Shown piece by piece: positions 31,862-41,091 of a stretch of 64,000 nt of DNA (its first letter is position 1; each line of letters opens with the position of its first letter). The notes under the pieces are model-generated. The model worked only from the letters and a program-made list of their open reading frames with translations. It had not been told where the DNA came from and did no database searches. Source of the DNA: Streptomyces sp. Edi2 (GTDB taxonomy: Bacteria > Actinomycetota > Actinomycetes > Streptomycetales > Streptomycetaceae). The position numbers and the translations under genes are program-made. The stretch covers positions 1,736,001-1,800,000 of the forward strand of contig NZ_JBEJGX010000003.1 in assembly GCF_040253635.1 (NCBI RefSeq), in the 5' to 3' direction.

Positions 31862-32833
31862 TCACGGCGCGGCGGCTTCCCGGGCGCGGCACAGTGCGGT
31901 GGCCCGCGCGGCCCGGAACGCGCCCGCGCCGTCGCGGCCCGGGTACGACCACGGGGCGTGCGTGGCGTGCGGACCGATCCGCTGGAACAGCGTGGCGGCC
32001 TCGGCGATCCGCCCTTGGTGGAAGGCTGCATGGGCGAGGAAGTTGAGATCGATCTTGCGGCGCGGGTGTTCCTCGCCCTCCCACTCCAGCCACCAGTCGA
32101 CGGCGGCCTGCAGCACCTGCCGGGCACGCCGGGTGGACCAGTGGCCCGAGTCCGCGGGGTCGCAGGGAGCAAGTCCCGCGGCGGCGAGGACACGGTAGCG
32201 CTCGGCGTACGCCACGACGGGGAGGAGAGCGAGCGGGGAGTCGGCGGGGGCACGGGCCGCCGCGCGGGCCGCGAAGACATGGACCGGGTGCCGCGGATCG
32301 TCGGTGACGCCGGTCAGCTGCTCGGCCAGGGAGGCCGTCATGAGGTGGTGTGCGTGGTGGTGGTCGCGGTGGCGGGCGCACACCTGGCGGAAGGCGTGGG
32401 CCCGTTCGTCCGGGGTGCCGGTGCGGCGGGCGAGGATCAGCGCGCCGAGCCAGGGGGTGGGGTCGTCGGGCAGCATCCGGGCGGCGGTGGCACAGGCTCC
32501 GGCTGCGGCCTCGGCGCCGCTCTCGCCGCGCAGGGCGAGATGGACGGTGGCGAGGGCCAGGAGGGTGGCGGCGTCACCACTGTCCGGTTCGGCGAGCAGC
32601 CAGTCGCCGGCCCAGGTGGCGCTGCCGGGGCAGGTGGCCAGGACGGTTAACCGGTGGCCGCGCAGATCCCAGTGCGCACCGGTCCCGGCGAGCAGGGTAC
32701 GCACCCTGGCCCACTGGCCGAGTGTCAACGCCTCGGCCGCGGGGGCCAGTTCAGCGTCGTCCAGGGCCGGTGTGAGCACCGGGGTGCCGGGGCAGCGGGC
32801 GCGCCGGAGGGGTGGCGGCATCGTTGGCGACAT
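31862..32833 (-). CDS. Hypothetical TPR-like helical protein with a TTA codon
   Basis: 323 residues, all-helical by appearance with Ala/Leu-rich repeats (DAATLLALATVHLALRG, TPWLGALILARRTG, AEAATLFQRIGPHATHAP) and two Trp-rich segments (DWWLEWEGEEHPRRK). There is no signal peptide or membrane segment. It looks like a TPR-type scaffold, but I recognise no family. One leucine (in HRLTVLA) is encoded by TTA, at 32651-32649, so translation should need the bldA tRNA. The start is uncertain: ATG 32833 (MSPTMPPP), a GTG three codons earlier, or an ATG four codons later. Confidence 0.65.
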   Translation of the reverse strand: MSPTMPPPLRRARCPGTPVLTPALDDAELAPAAEALTLGQWARVRTLLAGTGAHWDLRGHRLTVLATCPGSATWAGDWLLAEPDSGDAATLLALATVHLALRGESGAEAAAGACATAARMLPDDPTPWLGALILARRTGTPDERAHAFRQVCARHRDHHHAHHLMTASLAEQLTGVTDDPRHPVHVFAARAAARAPADSPLALLPVVAYAERYRVLAAAGLAPCDPADSGHWSTRRARQVLQAAVDWWLEWEGEEHPRRKIDLNFLAHAAFHQGRIAEAATLFQRIGPHATHAPWSYPGRDGAGAFRAARATALCRAREAAAP

Positions 32834-33153
32834 CGAAATCACGGGTCAGGGGCTCCATCAGGGGCTCCACGGCGCGCCGCACCGGCCGTCCCACCGCACC
32901 GAGTCGTCCTCGGCAGGCGGGGACCGGATCCGCGCACCTCTACAGAGGGTGACGACTTGGTCCGCACCAGTCATCACGCACAGCAAAGCGGCCCGCAGAG
33001 CTCCGCGTCAAGGCGCGAAGGGGAATGGCCTGATCCGCCCCCTCTCTGCCGCACCGCCTTCCCCTCCCCTCCTCTCCCTCCCTCTCCCGCACCGCATCCC
33101 CCGCGGCACCGCACCGACCCTCTCCGTCAGGACGCCGCCCCTCCCCACCCCGG
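32834..33153. other. 320-bp gap with pyrimidine tract
   Basis: No gene. It includes a C/T-rich run at about 33056-33110 (plus strand), just downstream of the FAD dehydrogenase stop. No hairpin clear enough to call. Confidence 0.4.
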
Positions 33154-34809
33154 TCAGGACACCGCCCGCGCCGCCGCCCGTCCCGCCGTCCGCCCGGAGA
33201 AGAGACAGCCCCCGAGGAAGGTGCCCTCCAGCGAGCGGTAGCCGTGCACCCCACCGCCGCCGAACCCGGCCGCCTCGCCCGCCGCGTACACGCCGGGCAG
33301 GGGCGCGCCGCCGTCGGTCAGCACCCGCGAGGAGAGGTCGGTCTCCAGACCGCCGAGCGTCTTGCGGGTGAGGATGTTCAGCCGTACGGCGATCAGCGGG
33401 CCGGACTTGGGGTCGAGCAGCCGGTGCGGCGCCGCGGTGCGGATCAGGCGGTCCCCGAGGTAGGCGCGGGCCCCGCGGATCGCGGTCACCTGGAGGTCCT
33501 TGGTGAAGGAGTGGGCGATCTCCCGGTCCCGCGCCACGATCGCGTCGCGCAGCGCCTCCTCCGCTATCAGCGGCTCCTTGGTCAGCTCGTTCATCCGCCG
33601 CACCAGGTCGGTCAGCGAACGCTCGACGACGAAGTCCGCGCCACGGTCCATGAACGCCTGCACCGGCCCCGGTGCGCCGGCCCTGGCCCGGCCCAGCACC
33701 CCGCGGATGCTCTTGCCCGTCAGATCGGGGTTCTGCTCGGACCCGGAGAGGGTGAACTCCTTCTCGATGATCTTCTGGGTGAGCACGAACCAGGTGTGGT
33801 CATGGCCGGTCCGCATGATGTGTTCGAGGGTGCCGAGGGTGTCGAAGCCGGGGAAGAGCGGCACCGGCAGCCGTTTGCCGCGCGCGTCGAGCCACAGCGG
33901 GGACGGTCCGGACAGGATCCGGATGCCGTGCTGCGGCCAGATCGGGTTCCAGTTGTCGATGCCCTCGGTGTAGTGCCACATCCGGTCGCGGTTGATGATC
34001 CGGCCGCCGGCCGCCTCGGCGATGCCCAGCATCTTGCCGTCCACATGCGCGGGCACCCCGGACAGCATCCGCCGCGGGGGCGTGCCGAGCCGTTCGGGCC
34101 AGTTGGCGCGCACCAGCTCGTGATTGCCGCCGATACCGCCCGAGGTGACGATCACGGCCTGGGCCTTGAGCTCGAAGGCGCCGGCCACCTCACGGCTGCT
34201 GGGCCGGCCGCGCTCGGCGTCCGAGGGCTCCAAAACCTCGCCGCTGACGGTGTCCACGCTCCCCGCGGTGCGCGACAGCCCGGTCACCCGGTGGCGGAAG
34301 CGCAGCTCCACCAGTCCGCGGGCGGCCCCGGCCCGCACCCGGCGCTCGAAGGGGGCCACCAGCCCGGGCCCGGTGCCCCAGGTGATGTGGAAGCGGGGGA
34401 CGGAGTTGCCGTGCCCCATCGCGTCGTAACCGCCGCGCTCGGCCCAGCCGACTACGGGGAAGAGCCGTACGCCCTGCCGGTGCAGCCAGGCGCGTTTCTC
34501 GCCGGCCGCGAAATCGACGTAGGCCTCGGCCCAGGAGCGCGGCCAGTGGTCCTCGGGCCGGTCGAAGCCGGCCGTGCCCAGCCAGTCCTGCCAAGCCAGC
34601 TCGTGGCTGTCGCGGATGCGCAGCCGGCGCTGTTCGGGGGAGTCCACCAGGAAGAGACCGCCGAAGGACCAGTGGGCCTGGCCGCCGAGGGACTGCTCGG
34701 GCTCCTGATCGAGGAGGATCACCTTCCGTCCGGCGTCCACCAGTTCCGCGGTGGCCGCCAGGCCCGCGAGCCCCGCTCCGATCACGATCACATCAGCGTC
34801 GTACGCCAT
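33154..34809 (-). CDS. FAD-dependent dehydrogenase, KstD/fumarate-reductase-like
   Basis: 551 residues. N-terminal dinucleotide site VIVIGAGLAGLAAT with the acidic end of the second strand in VILLDQEPE, and a C-terminal FAD-closing GVYAAGEAAGFGGGG. The substrate domain in between carries GHGNSVPRFHITWGTGPG and the family-typical TSGGIGGNHELVR. Similar proteins are called FAD-binding dehydrogenases related to 3-ketosteroid delta-1-dehydrogenase and flavocytochrome c. The substrate is not certain. No signal peptide, so cytoplasmic. Divergent from the transporter-like gene at 35017; a regulator is not next to it. Confidence 0.85.
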   Translation of the reverse strand: MAYDADVIVIGAGLAGLAATAELVDAGRKVILLDQEPEQSLGGQAHWSFGGLFLVDSPEQRRLRIRDSHELAWQDWLGTAGFDRPEDHWPRSWAEAYVDFAAGEKRAWLHRQGVRLFPVVGWAERGGYDAMGHGNSVPRFHITWGTGPGLVAPFERRVRAGAARGLVELRFRHRVTGLSRTAGSVDTVSGEVLEPSDAERGRPSSREVAGAFELKAQAVIVTSGGIGGNHELVRANWPERLGTPPRRMLSGVPAHVDGKMLGIAEAAGGRIINRDRMWHYTEGIDNWNPIWPQHGIRILSGPSPLWLDARGKRLPVPLFPGFDTLGTLEHIMRTGHDHTWFVLTQKIIEKEFTLSGSEQNPDLTGKSIRGVLGRARAGAPGPVQAFMDRGADFVVERSLTDLVRRMNELTKEPLIAEEALRDAIVARDREIAHSFTKDLQVTAIRGARAYLGDRLIRTAAPHRLLDPKSGPLIAVRLNILTRKTLGGLETDLSSRVLTDGGAPLPGVYAAGEAAGFGGGGVHGYRSLEGTFLGGCLFSGRTAGRAAARAVS

Positions 34810-35016
34810 CTCAGCAACTCCTCAACGGGGCTCGCCGGGCGCCCCGGCCGCCTGGTGGAACGATCCTCAGCGCACCCGACTGCCGCGTCAACCACCTGGT
34901 TACCGCGCAGTACACAGAGGCGCGCGGGAGAATGGTCGGTGACGAGGGCCACCCCACGCCCGCCGCCTGGTGACTATCCTCAGGCGCATCCCCCGCCCCC
35001 CGATACGAGGTGCGAC

Positions 35017-35910
35017 GTGACGGTGATACTGCTCGCCCTTGGAGCGGCCTGCTGTCTGGGACTCGGTTTCGTGTTTCAGCAGGCCGCGGCGCAGCACGCT
35101 CCGATGAAGGACTACCTCTCGGTACGTCTGCTGCTCGACCTGGTGCGGATGCCGCTGTGGCTGGCCGGTATCGGTCTGATGGTGGTCGGGATGGCGCTCG
35201 GCGCGATAGCGCTGGGGATGGGCGACATCACCCTGGTGGAACCGCTGCTGGCGACCAACCTGCTGTTCGCGATGGCGCTGTCGCGGCGGCTGACCCGGCA
35301 GCGGCTGGGCCGGAGCGGCTGGGCCGGGCTGTGGCTGCTGGCGGGCGGGGTGACGGCCTTCATCGTGGCCGGACAGCCCCAGGGCGGGCAGCGCAGCGCG
35401 GATCATCTGTGGCAGTGGCTGATCATGGGCATGGTGCTGGGCACCGCGTTGCTGCTGGCGGCGGTCGCCAAGCGGGAGCGGGTGCATGTGAGCCTGGAGG
35501 CCGCCCTGCTGGGGGTCGCGGCGGGCCTGATCTACGGGCTGCAGGACGCGCTGACCCGGATCAGCGGGGAGCACTTCAGCCAGGGCGGCTGGTCGGCCCT
35601 GGTCACCAGCTGGCAGCCGTACGCCATCGTGGTGCTCGGGGTGCTGGCGCTGGTGCTGGTGCAGAGCGCCTTCGAGTCGGCGCCGCTGCGGCTCTCGCTG
35701 CCCGCACTGACCGCCGCCCAACCGCTGGCCGGCATCGCCTGCGGGGTGGGGTTCCTCGGCGACCAGCTGCGGGTGACGCCCGGGGCGCTGGCGTGGGAGG
35801 TGGCCGGGATCGTGGCCGTCGTCGCGGGCATCGTGCTGATCGGCAGCCATCCGGCGATGCCGCCGGGGTCCGGCCGGCGGGAGAACGTACGGGAGCTGCA
35901 GCCGCACTGA
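35017..35910 (+). CDS. DMT-superfamily membrane protein
   Basis: 297 residues with nine to ten hydrophobic segments and internal two-fold similarity (EamA-like). The start is the GTG at 35017 (MTVILLALGAACCLGLGF); upstream sequence is antisense to the divergent FAD gene and not coding. Features: GDITLVEPLLATNLLFAMALSRR in the first half and FESAPLRLSLPALTAAQPLAG in the second half. This is the Streptomyces DMT-family transporter type of unknown cargo. Confidence 0.8.
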   Translation: MTVILLALGAACCLGLGFVFQQAAAQHAPMKDYLSVRLLLDLVRMPLWLAGIGLMVVGMALGAIALGMGDITLVEPLLATNLLFAMALSRRLTRQRLGRSGWAGLWLLAGGVTAFIVAGQPQGGQRSADHLWQWLIMGMVLGTALLLAAVAKRERVHVSLEAALLGVAAGLIYGLQDALTRISGEHFSQGGWSALVTSWQPYAIVVLGVLALVLVQSAFESAPLRLSLPALTAAQPLAGIACGVGFLGDQLRVTPGALAWEVAGIVAVVAGIVLIGSHPAMPPGSGRRENVRELQPH

Positions 35911-36028
35911 CCACAGCCGCAGTGAGGAGGGCGTCCCGGGCCGCTCCCCCGCGGTGGTGACCGCCCCGGACAACCGCCGCCGGGGAGACCGCCGCCCGGA
36001 GAGCCGGGCCCGGGGCCCGGGTGGTTGC

Positions 36029-36571
36029 ATGGCTGCCATGACCGATCAGCAACCGCTCAACGCGGACGAAATCCTCGACGTCGTCGATGAGAACGATCAG
36101 GTCGTGAGGCAGGCCCCACGCGGTGAGACCTACGCCCGCAGGATGCGCACCCGCTGCGCGTTCGTCCTCGCCAGGGACGAGGCGGACCGGATCTTCGTCC
36201 ACCGCCGCACCCCGCAGAAGCTCGTCTTCCCCTCGCACTACGACATGTTCGTGGGAGGGGTGGTCGGCACCGGCGAGACCTACGACCAGGCGGCGCTGCG
36301 CGAGGCCGAGGAGGAGCTGGGGGTCCAGGGGCTGGAGCCACCCGAGCCGCTGTTCAAGTTCCTCTACGAGACGGCCGAGCACACCTGGTGGTCCGCGGTC
36401 TACCAGGTGCGCTGCACCCTGCCGGTCGCCCCGCAGGAGTCGGAGATCGACTGGTCCGCGTTCCTGACCGAACAGGAGCTGGCCCGGCGGCTGGACGAGT
36501 GGCCGTGGACGCCGGACGGGCTCGCCGCGTACCGGGAGCTGCTGGCCCGGCGGGAGACGGGGGACCTCTGA
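36029..36571 (+). CDS. NUDIX hydrolase, isopentenyl-diphosphate-isomerase-like class
   Basis: 180 residues, starting MAAMTDQQPLNADEIL (or the second Met at 36038; neither has a good ribosome site). The NUDIX box GGVVGTGETYDQAALREAEEELG is complete. Upstream of it DENDQVVRQAPRGE and a later LYETAEHTWWSAVYQV resemble the IDI/DR0079 and YfcD-type NUDIX proteins. No second catalytic Cys typical for IDI is evident, so a hydrolase is likelier. It stands alone, 43 bp before the DUF202 gene pair. Confidence 0.8.
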   Translation: MAAMTDQQPLNADEILDVVDENDQVVRQAPRGETYARRMRTRCAFVLARDEADRIFVHRRTPQKLVFPSHYDMFVGGVVGTGETYDQAALREAEEELGVQGLEPPEPLFKFLYETAEHTWWSAVYQVRCTLPVAPQESEIDWSAFLTEQELARRLDEWPWTPDGLAAYRELLARRETGDL

Positions 36572-36614
36572 GGCGCCCCGGGCAGGGCACCGGACGGCCG
36601 ATAGGGTTTCGGCC

Positions 36615-37025
36615 ATGATCCTTACCGAGGCACTGCGGTCGGCCGGCGCCGCGGTACGCCTGTGGTTCTCGCCCGCCCGGGTCCGTGAGGAGGGCGAGAC
36701 CCCCGACTACCGCTTCTCGCTCGCCAACGAGCGCACCTTCCTCGCCTGGCTCCGCACCGGGCTGGCGCTGATCGGCGGCGGTTTCGCGGTGGACCAGTTC
36801 CTGCCCCGGCTGCACCAGGGGCTGCGAGTGACCTTCACCGTCGTCCTGCTGGTGGGCGGCGCGCTGTGTGCGCTGCGGGCGGTCAATCACTGGGTGCGCT
36901 GCGAGCGCGCGATGCGGCGCGGTGAGGACCTGCCGGTCACCCGCTTCCCCACGGCGCTGGCGCTGAGCGTCGGCCTCCTGGCGGTGGCGGTGGTCGTACT
37001 GGTCCTCCTGGGCCGGACGACCTGA
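36615..37025 (+). CDS. DUF202 (YidH-like) membrane protein A
   Basis: 136 residues with three hydrophobic segments. The DUF202 signature is NERTFLAWLRTGLALIGGG at about residues 38-56. The first 35 residues are soluble. No biochemical role is established. A second DUF202 gene starts three bases after its stop, so the two are probably a heteromeric membrane pair. Confidence 0.8.
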   Translation: MILTEALRSAGAAVRLWFSPARVREEGETPDYRFSLANERTFLAWLRTGLALIGGGFAVDQFLPRLHQGLRVTFTVVLLVGGALCALRAVNHWVRCERAMRRGEDLPVTRFPTALALSVGLLAVAVVVLVLLGRTT

Positions 37026-37028
37026 CCG

Positions 37029-37388
37029 GTGGCGGGCACAGTGACCCCGGGCGCGGGGCCGCCGCGGCCGGCGCCCGACCGGGACCCGGGGCTGCAGCCG
37101 GAGCGGACCAGGCTGGCGTGGCGGCGTACCACGCTGTCCGCCACGGCGATGGCGGTGCTGGCCGCCCGTCAGCTGCTGCGGAACGCCGCTCCCGGGCCGG
37201 TGGAGGTGGTGCTGGCGGCGCTGACCGGCCTGTTGTGGATCGCGTTCGTGGCGCTCGCGCACCGCCGGATGCAGGCCATGGTCACCGGCCGCCCGCCGGG
37301 CCTCTCCCCGCGGACGGCCCTGCTGCTGGTCGGCTGCACCTTCGGGCTGGCGCTGTGCGGCGCGGTGATATTGCTACCGGGGCACTGA
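37029..37388 (+). CDS. DUF202 membrane protein B
   Basis: 119 residues, GTG start three bases after the preceding gene. It has the shorter DUF202 signature PERTRLAWRRTTLSATAMAVLAA and three hydrophobic segments. It is probably the second subunit of the pair; the function is unknown. Confidence 0.8.
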   Translation: MAGTVTPGAGPPRPAPDRDPGLQPERTRLAWRRTTLSATAMAVLAARQLLRNAAPGPVEVVLAALTGLLWIAFVALAHRRMQAMVTGRPPGLSPRTALLLVGCTFGLALCGAVILLPGH

Positions 37389-37570
37389 GCCGGGTGCCTG
37401 GCCGGGGTGCCGGGCCGGGAAGCTCAGCCGTAGTGCCGGGCAGGGGTGCGACGCCACCGCCGAGCGCGGTGGAGGTACCGTGACGCGACCCCCGCCGTCC
37501 CGGGTCGGGACCGACTCCCGCCCCGGCAGCGGGGCATGAGGGACCACCGGACGAGGGGACACAGACCCGC

Positions 37571-38542
37571 ATGGGCGACTCGGCAGCACGGAACACGCCG
37601 GCACAGACCACGGCAGCACACACCTCGGCGGCACCGCCCCCCGAGCCCTACCTCACCGAACTGGCCGCCGGGGTGCACGCCTTCATCCAGCCGGACGGCG
37701 GCTGGTGCCTGAACAACGCGGGCTTCATCACCGACGGGGACGCCACCCTGGTCGTGGACACCGCCGCCACCGAGAGCCGGGCGCGCGTGCTGCGCCGCCG
37801 GATCGCCGAGAGCGGCGCGCCCGCGCCCCGCATGGTGGTCAACACGCACCACCACGGCGACCACACCTACGGCAACTGCGTCTTCGCGCCCGAGGCGACG
37901 GTCATCGGGCACGCCTCCTGCCGCCGTGAGCTGCTGGCCGCCGGACAGCAGTTGCACGCGGTCTGGCCCGAGGTGGAGTACGGCGACATCCGGGTGACGG
38001 CGCCCGAGGTCACCTACACCGACGAGCTGGCCCTGCACGTCGGGGACACCGAGGTGCGGCTGATCCACCCGGGCGTGGCGCACACCACCGGCGACACCGT
38101 CGTCTGGCTGCCGCGGCAGCGCATCGTCTTCGCCGGCGATCTGGTCTTCCACGGCGGTACCCCGTTCGTCTTCATGGGGTCGCTGTCCGGGTCGCTGCGG
38201 GCGCTGGAGCTGCTGCGCACCCTGGACGCGGTCACCGTCGTCCCCGGGCACGGCCCGGTGACCGGCCCCGAGGTGTACGACGGCATCGAGCGCTATCTGC
38301 GGTTCGTCGGCCGGCTGGCGCAGGAGGGCCGGGCGGCCGGCCTTACGCCGCTGGAGGTGGCCCGGGAGGCGGACCTCGGCCCGTTCGCGGAGCTGGCCGA
38401 GAGCGAGCGGCTGGTGGCGAATCTGCACCGGGCGTACGCGGAGCTGGCGGGCACCGCGCCGGGCGCCCCGCTCGACCTGATGGCCGGGTTCGGCGATATG
38501 ACGGTGATGAACGGCGGGGTGCCGATGGCGTGTCACGCCTGA
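37571..38542 (+). CDS. MBL-fold metallo-hydrolase
   Basis: 323 residues. The metal motif THHHGDHTYGN matches HxHxDH of metallo-beta-lactamase-fold hydrolases, with later ligands in HPGVAHTTGDT, FAGDLVFHGG and VPGHGPV. A long Ala/Pro/Thr N-terminus (residues 1-25) is probably disordered. This SoxH/quinoprotein-relay-like subgroup often acts on thioesters or lactones; the substrate here is unknown. It stands alone, 206 bp before the start of the kinase/acyl-CoA dehydrogenase operon. Confidence 0.85.
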   Translation: MGDSAARNTPAQTTAAHTSAAPPPEPYLTELAAGVHAFIQPDGGWCLNNAGFITDGDATLVVDTAATESRARVLRRRIAESGAPAPRMVVNTHHHGDHTYGNCVFAPEATVIGHASCRRELLAAGQQLHAVWPEVEYGDIRVTAPEVTYTDELALHVGDTEVRLIHPGVAHTTGDTVVWLPRQRIVFAGDLVFHGGTPFVFMGSLSGSLRALELLRTLDAVTVVPGHGPVTGPEVYDGIERYLRFVGRLAQEGRAAGLTPLEVAREADLGPFAELAESERLVANLHRAYAELAGTAPGAPLDLMAGFGDMTVMNGGVPMACHA

Positions 38543-38675
38543 CCACAGCCGTGCTGCCGGAGGCCTGAGAGGAGGCCGGGGCGAACGGGCCGGGGCGTCC
38601 CGGGCCTCCGGTACGGCGGAGACGTGGCGGAAAATCCTCGCGTGACCCACGCCCCACGCCCCGGCACTGGACGCC

Positions 38676-38693
38676 ATACCGACTAGTCGGCAT
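38676..38693. promoter_or_regulatory. TetR-type operator before the kinase-ACAD operon
   Basis: A perfect 12-bp palindrome ccgactagtcgg (38679-38690) inside the wider ATaCCGACTAGTCGGcAT. It lies 56 bp upstream of the kinase start. A related ATACCGACT half with a degenerate second half lies before the SDR gene at 46.2 kb. Confidence 0.7.
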
Positions 38694-38748
38694 GATCGTG
38701 CTGCAACCGGTCGACCGACCGACCGTCCACTCCGTACGGAGGAGCACG

Positions 38749-39801
38749 ATGAGCAAGGGCACCCCTCCCCCGCAGGCCCAGGACCGGGAGGATCCCCCCG
38801 GTCTCGACCTGGAGCGATTGCGTGAGCATCTGGGCCGGGAGCGGCCGGGGCTGGCCGGCGGCCCGCTGCGGGCCCGGCTGATCGAGGGCGGGCGGTCCAA
38901 CCTCACCTACCGCGTCACCGACGGTGCCGCCTCCTGGGTCGTCCGCCGGCCGCCGCTCGGCCATGTGCTGGCGACCGCGCACGACATGCGGCGCGAGCAC
39001 CGGGTCATCAGCGCCCTGCACGAGACGCCGGTGCCGGTGCCCGAGGCGCTGCTGCTGTGCGAGGACGAGTCGGTCATCGGCGCACCCTTCTATGTGATGG
39101 AGCTGGTCGAGGGCGTGCCCTACCGCACGGCCGACCAGCTGGCCCCGCTCGGGCCCGAGCGCACCCGGGCCGTGGTGCTCTCCCTGGTCGATACACTCGT
39201 GGACCTGCACGCGGTGGACCCGGAGGCGATCGGGCTCGGCGACTTCGGCCGCCCCGAGGGCTTCCTGGAGCGCCAACTGCGTCGCTGGGGCAAGCAGTTG
39301 AGCGCGTCGAAGAACCGTGACCTGCCCGGGATCGACGAGCTGCACGAGACGCTGGGCCGGTCGCTGCCCGCCTCGCCCGCCCCGGCCGTCGTCCACGGCG
39401 ACTACCGCCTCGACAACGTCCTGATCGGGGCCGACGACACCCTCAAGGCCGTCCTGGACTGGGAGATGTCCACGCTCGGCGATCCGCTGACCGACCTCGG
39501 CCTGCTGGCGATGTACAGCTCGGACCTGGGCCTGCCCCGGTCGCCGGTGAGCACCACCAGCGGCGCCCCCGGCCACCCCTCGCCGGGCGAGCTGATCGAG
39601 CGCTATGCCACCCGCTCCGGCCGGGACACCTCCGCCATCGCCTGGTACACGGCGTTCGCCTGGTTCAAGCTCGCCGTGATCCTCGAAGGCATCCACTACC
39701 GCTTCACGCTCGGCCAGACCGTCGGCGCCGGGTTCGACCGGATCGGCGAGCTCGTCCCCGTCTTCATCGACCACGGACTCTCCACCCTCAAGGAAGGCTG
39801 A
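38749..39801 (+). CDS. APH-fold kinase of the ACAD10/11 type
   Basis: 350 residues, aminoglycoside-phosphotransferase/ChoK fold: ligand loop RLIEGGRSNLTYRV, Lys-equivalent region WVVRRPP, catalytic loop VVHGDYRLDNVLI and metal site VLDWEMSTLGDP. In animals this domain is fused to an acyl-CoA dehydrogenase in ACAD10/ACAD11, where it phosphorylates 4-hydroxyacyl-CoAs. Here the dehydrogenase is the next gene, 7 bp downstream. Antibiotic kinase activity is therefore unlikely. The ATG has an ideal GGAGGA site; upstream in-frame residues include the operator and are not coding. Confidence 0.85.
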   Translation: MSKGTPPPQAQDREDPPGLDLERLREHLGRERPGLAGGPLRARLIEGGRSNLTYRVTDGAASWVVRRPPLGHVLATAHDMRREHRVISALHETPVPVPEALLLCEDESVIGAPFYVMELVEGVPYRTADQLAPLGPERTRAVVLSLVDTLVDLHAVDPEAIGLGDFGRPEGFLERQLRRWGKQLSASKNRDLPGIDELHETLGRSLPASPAPAVVHGDYRLDNVLIGADDTLKAVLDWEMSTLGDPLTDLGLLAMYSSDLGLPRSPVSTTSGAPGHPSPGELIERYATRSGRDTSAIAWYTAFAWFKLAVILEGIHYRFTLGQTVGAGFDRIGELVPVFIDHGLSTLKEG

Positions 39802-39808
39802 GGCACCC

Positions 39809-41059
39809 ATGGACTTCGCATTCGACGCCCGGACCGAGGAGTTGCGCGCACGGCTCCTGACGTTCATGGACGAGCATGTATACCCGGCCGAGCAGACCGC
39901 CCATGAGCAGCGGGCCGCACTCGCCTCACCGTGGGACACCCCGGCGATCGTCGAGGAGCTGAAGGCCGAGGCCCGGCGGCAGGGGCTGTGGAACCTCTTC
40001 CTGCCGGACGCGGAGCACGGCGCCGGGCTGACGAACCTCCAGTACGCACCGCTGGCCGAAATCACCGGCCGCAGCCCCCAGTTGGCGCCCACCGCACTGA
40101 ACTGCGCGGCGCCGGACACCGGCAACATGGAGGTGCTGGCGCAGTTCGGCAACGAGGCGCAGCAGAAGCAGTGGCTGGAGCCGCTGCTGGCCGGTGAGAT
40201 CCGGTCGGCGTTCGCGATGACCGAGCCGGAGGTGGCCTCGTCGGACGCCACCAACATCGAGACGCATATCGCGCGGGACGATGGGGGCACCTCCCGCTCG
40301 AGCGGAGCCGAGAGTGGGGGAAGCTACGTCATCAACGGGCGCAAGTGGTACATCTCCGGCGCGATGAACCCGCTGTGCCAGATCTTCATCGTGATGGGCA
40401 AGACCGACCCGGACGGCGCGGACCTCCGCCGCCAGCAGTCGATGATCCTGGTCCCGCGGGACACCCCCGGCGTGGAGGTCAAGCGCGCCATGCAGGTCTA
40501 CGGCTACGAGGACCACTACCACGGCGGCCACGCCGAGGTGGTCTTCCACGACGTGCGGGTGCCGGCGGGCAACCTGATCGGCGAGGAGGGCGGCGGCTTC
40601 GGCATCGCTCAGGCGCGGCTCGGCCCCGGCCGGATCCACCACTGCATGCGGCTGATCGGCATGGCCGAGCGCGCCATCGAGCTGATGTGCCGCCGCGCGG
40701 TGACCCGTACGGCGTTCGGCAAGCCGCTGGCCCAGCAGGGCGTGGTGCAGGAGTGGATCGCGGATGCCCGGGTGGCGGTGGAGCAGCTGCGGCTGCTGGT
40801 GCTGAAGACCGCCTGGCTGATGGACACCGTCGGCAACAAGGGTGCTCACACCGAGATCCAGGCCATCAAGATCGCCACTCCGCGCACCGTCGTGGACATC
40901 CTCGACAAGGCGGTACAGCTGCACGGCGCGGGCGGCGTCAGCCAGGACTTCCCCCTGGCGGAGCTGTGGGCCGGCGCCCGCACGCTCCAGCTGGCGGACG
41001 GCCCCGACGAGGTGCACCAACGGTCGCTGGCGCGCCGTGAGTTGAAGCGCTACCTGTAG
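39809..41059 (+). CDS. Acyl-CoA dehydrogenase with repeat-derived insert
   Basis: 416 residues, FAD-dependent acyl-CoA dehydrogenase of the ACAD10/11 branch. FAD/substrate motif FAMTEPEVASSDATN, GRKWYISGAMNP, base-region YGYEDHYHGGHAEV, RTAFGKPL and C-terminal QLHGAGGVSQDFPL. The usual catalytic-Glu position of short-chain enzymes is not the canonical one, as in ACAD10/11. Residues 158-171 (DGGTSRSSGAESGG) interrupt the family sequence where relatives read ARDGDSYVING; they are encoded by a 42-bp repetitive element (see 40280-40321). Co-transcribed with the upstream kinase, and ended by the hairpin at 41092-41126. Confidence 0.88.
   Translation: MDFAFDARTEELRARLLTFMDEHVYPAEQTAHEQRAALASPWDTPAIVEELKAEARRQGLWNLFLPDAEHGAGLTNLQYAPLAEITGRSPQLAPTALNCAAPDTGNMEVLAQFGNEAQQKQWLEPLLAGEIRSAFAMTEPEVASSDATNIETHIARDDGGTSRSSGAESGGSYVINGRKWYISGAMNPLCQIFIVMGKTDPDGADLRRQQSMILVPRDTPGVEVKRAMQVYGYEDHYHGGHAEVVFHDVRVPAGNLIGEEGGGFGIAQARLGPGRIHHCMRLIGMAERAIELMCRRAVTRTAFGKPLAQQGVVQEWIADARVAVEQLRLLVLKTAWLMDTVGNKGAHTEIQAIKIATPRTVVDILDKAVQLHGAGGVSQDFPLAELWAGARTLQLADGPDEVHQRSLARRELKRYL
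40280..40321. repeat. 42-bp repetitive element inserted in frame in the ACAD gene
   Basis: A G-rich module opening gatgggggcacctcccgctc and closing gagagtggggga, with a perfect palindrome ccgctcgagcgg (40294-40305). I recognise it as a motif dispersed between genes in Streptomyces genomes. Here it lies inside a coding sequence and preserves frame, adding 14 residues. Confidence 0.7.
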
Positions 41060-41091
41060 GGACCGAAGGACCGGGGCCGCCCGGTACCGCA

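Noticed and set aside
38749..39801. Aminoglycoside phosphotransferase (resistance)
   Set aside because: Coupled with acyl-CoA dehydrogenase and TetR-type operator; matches the ACAD10/11-type kinase instead.
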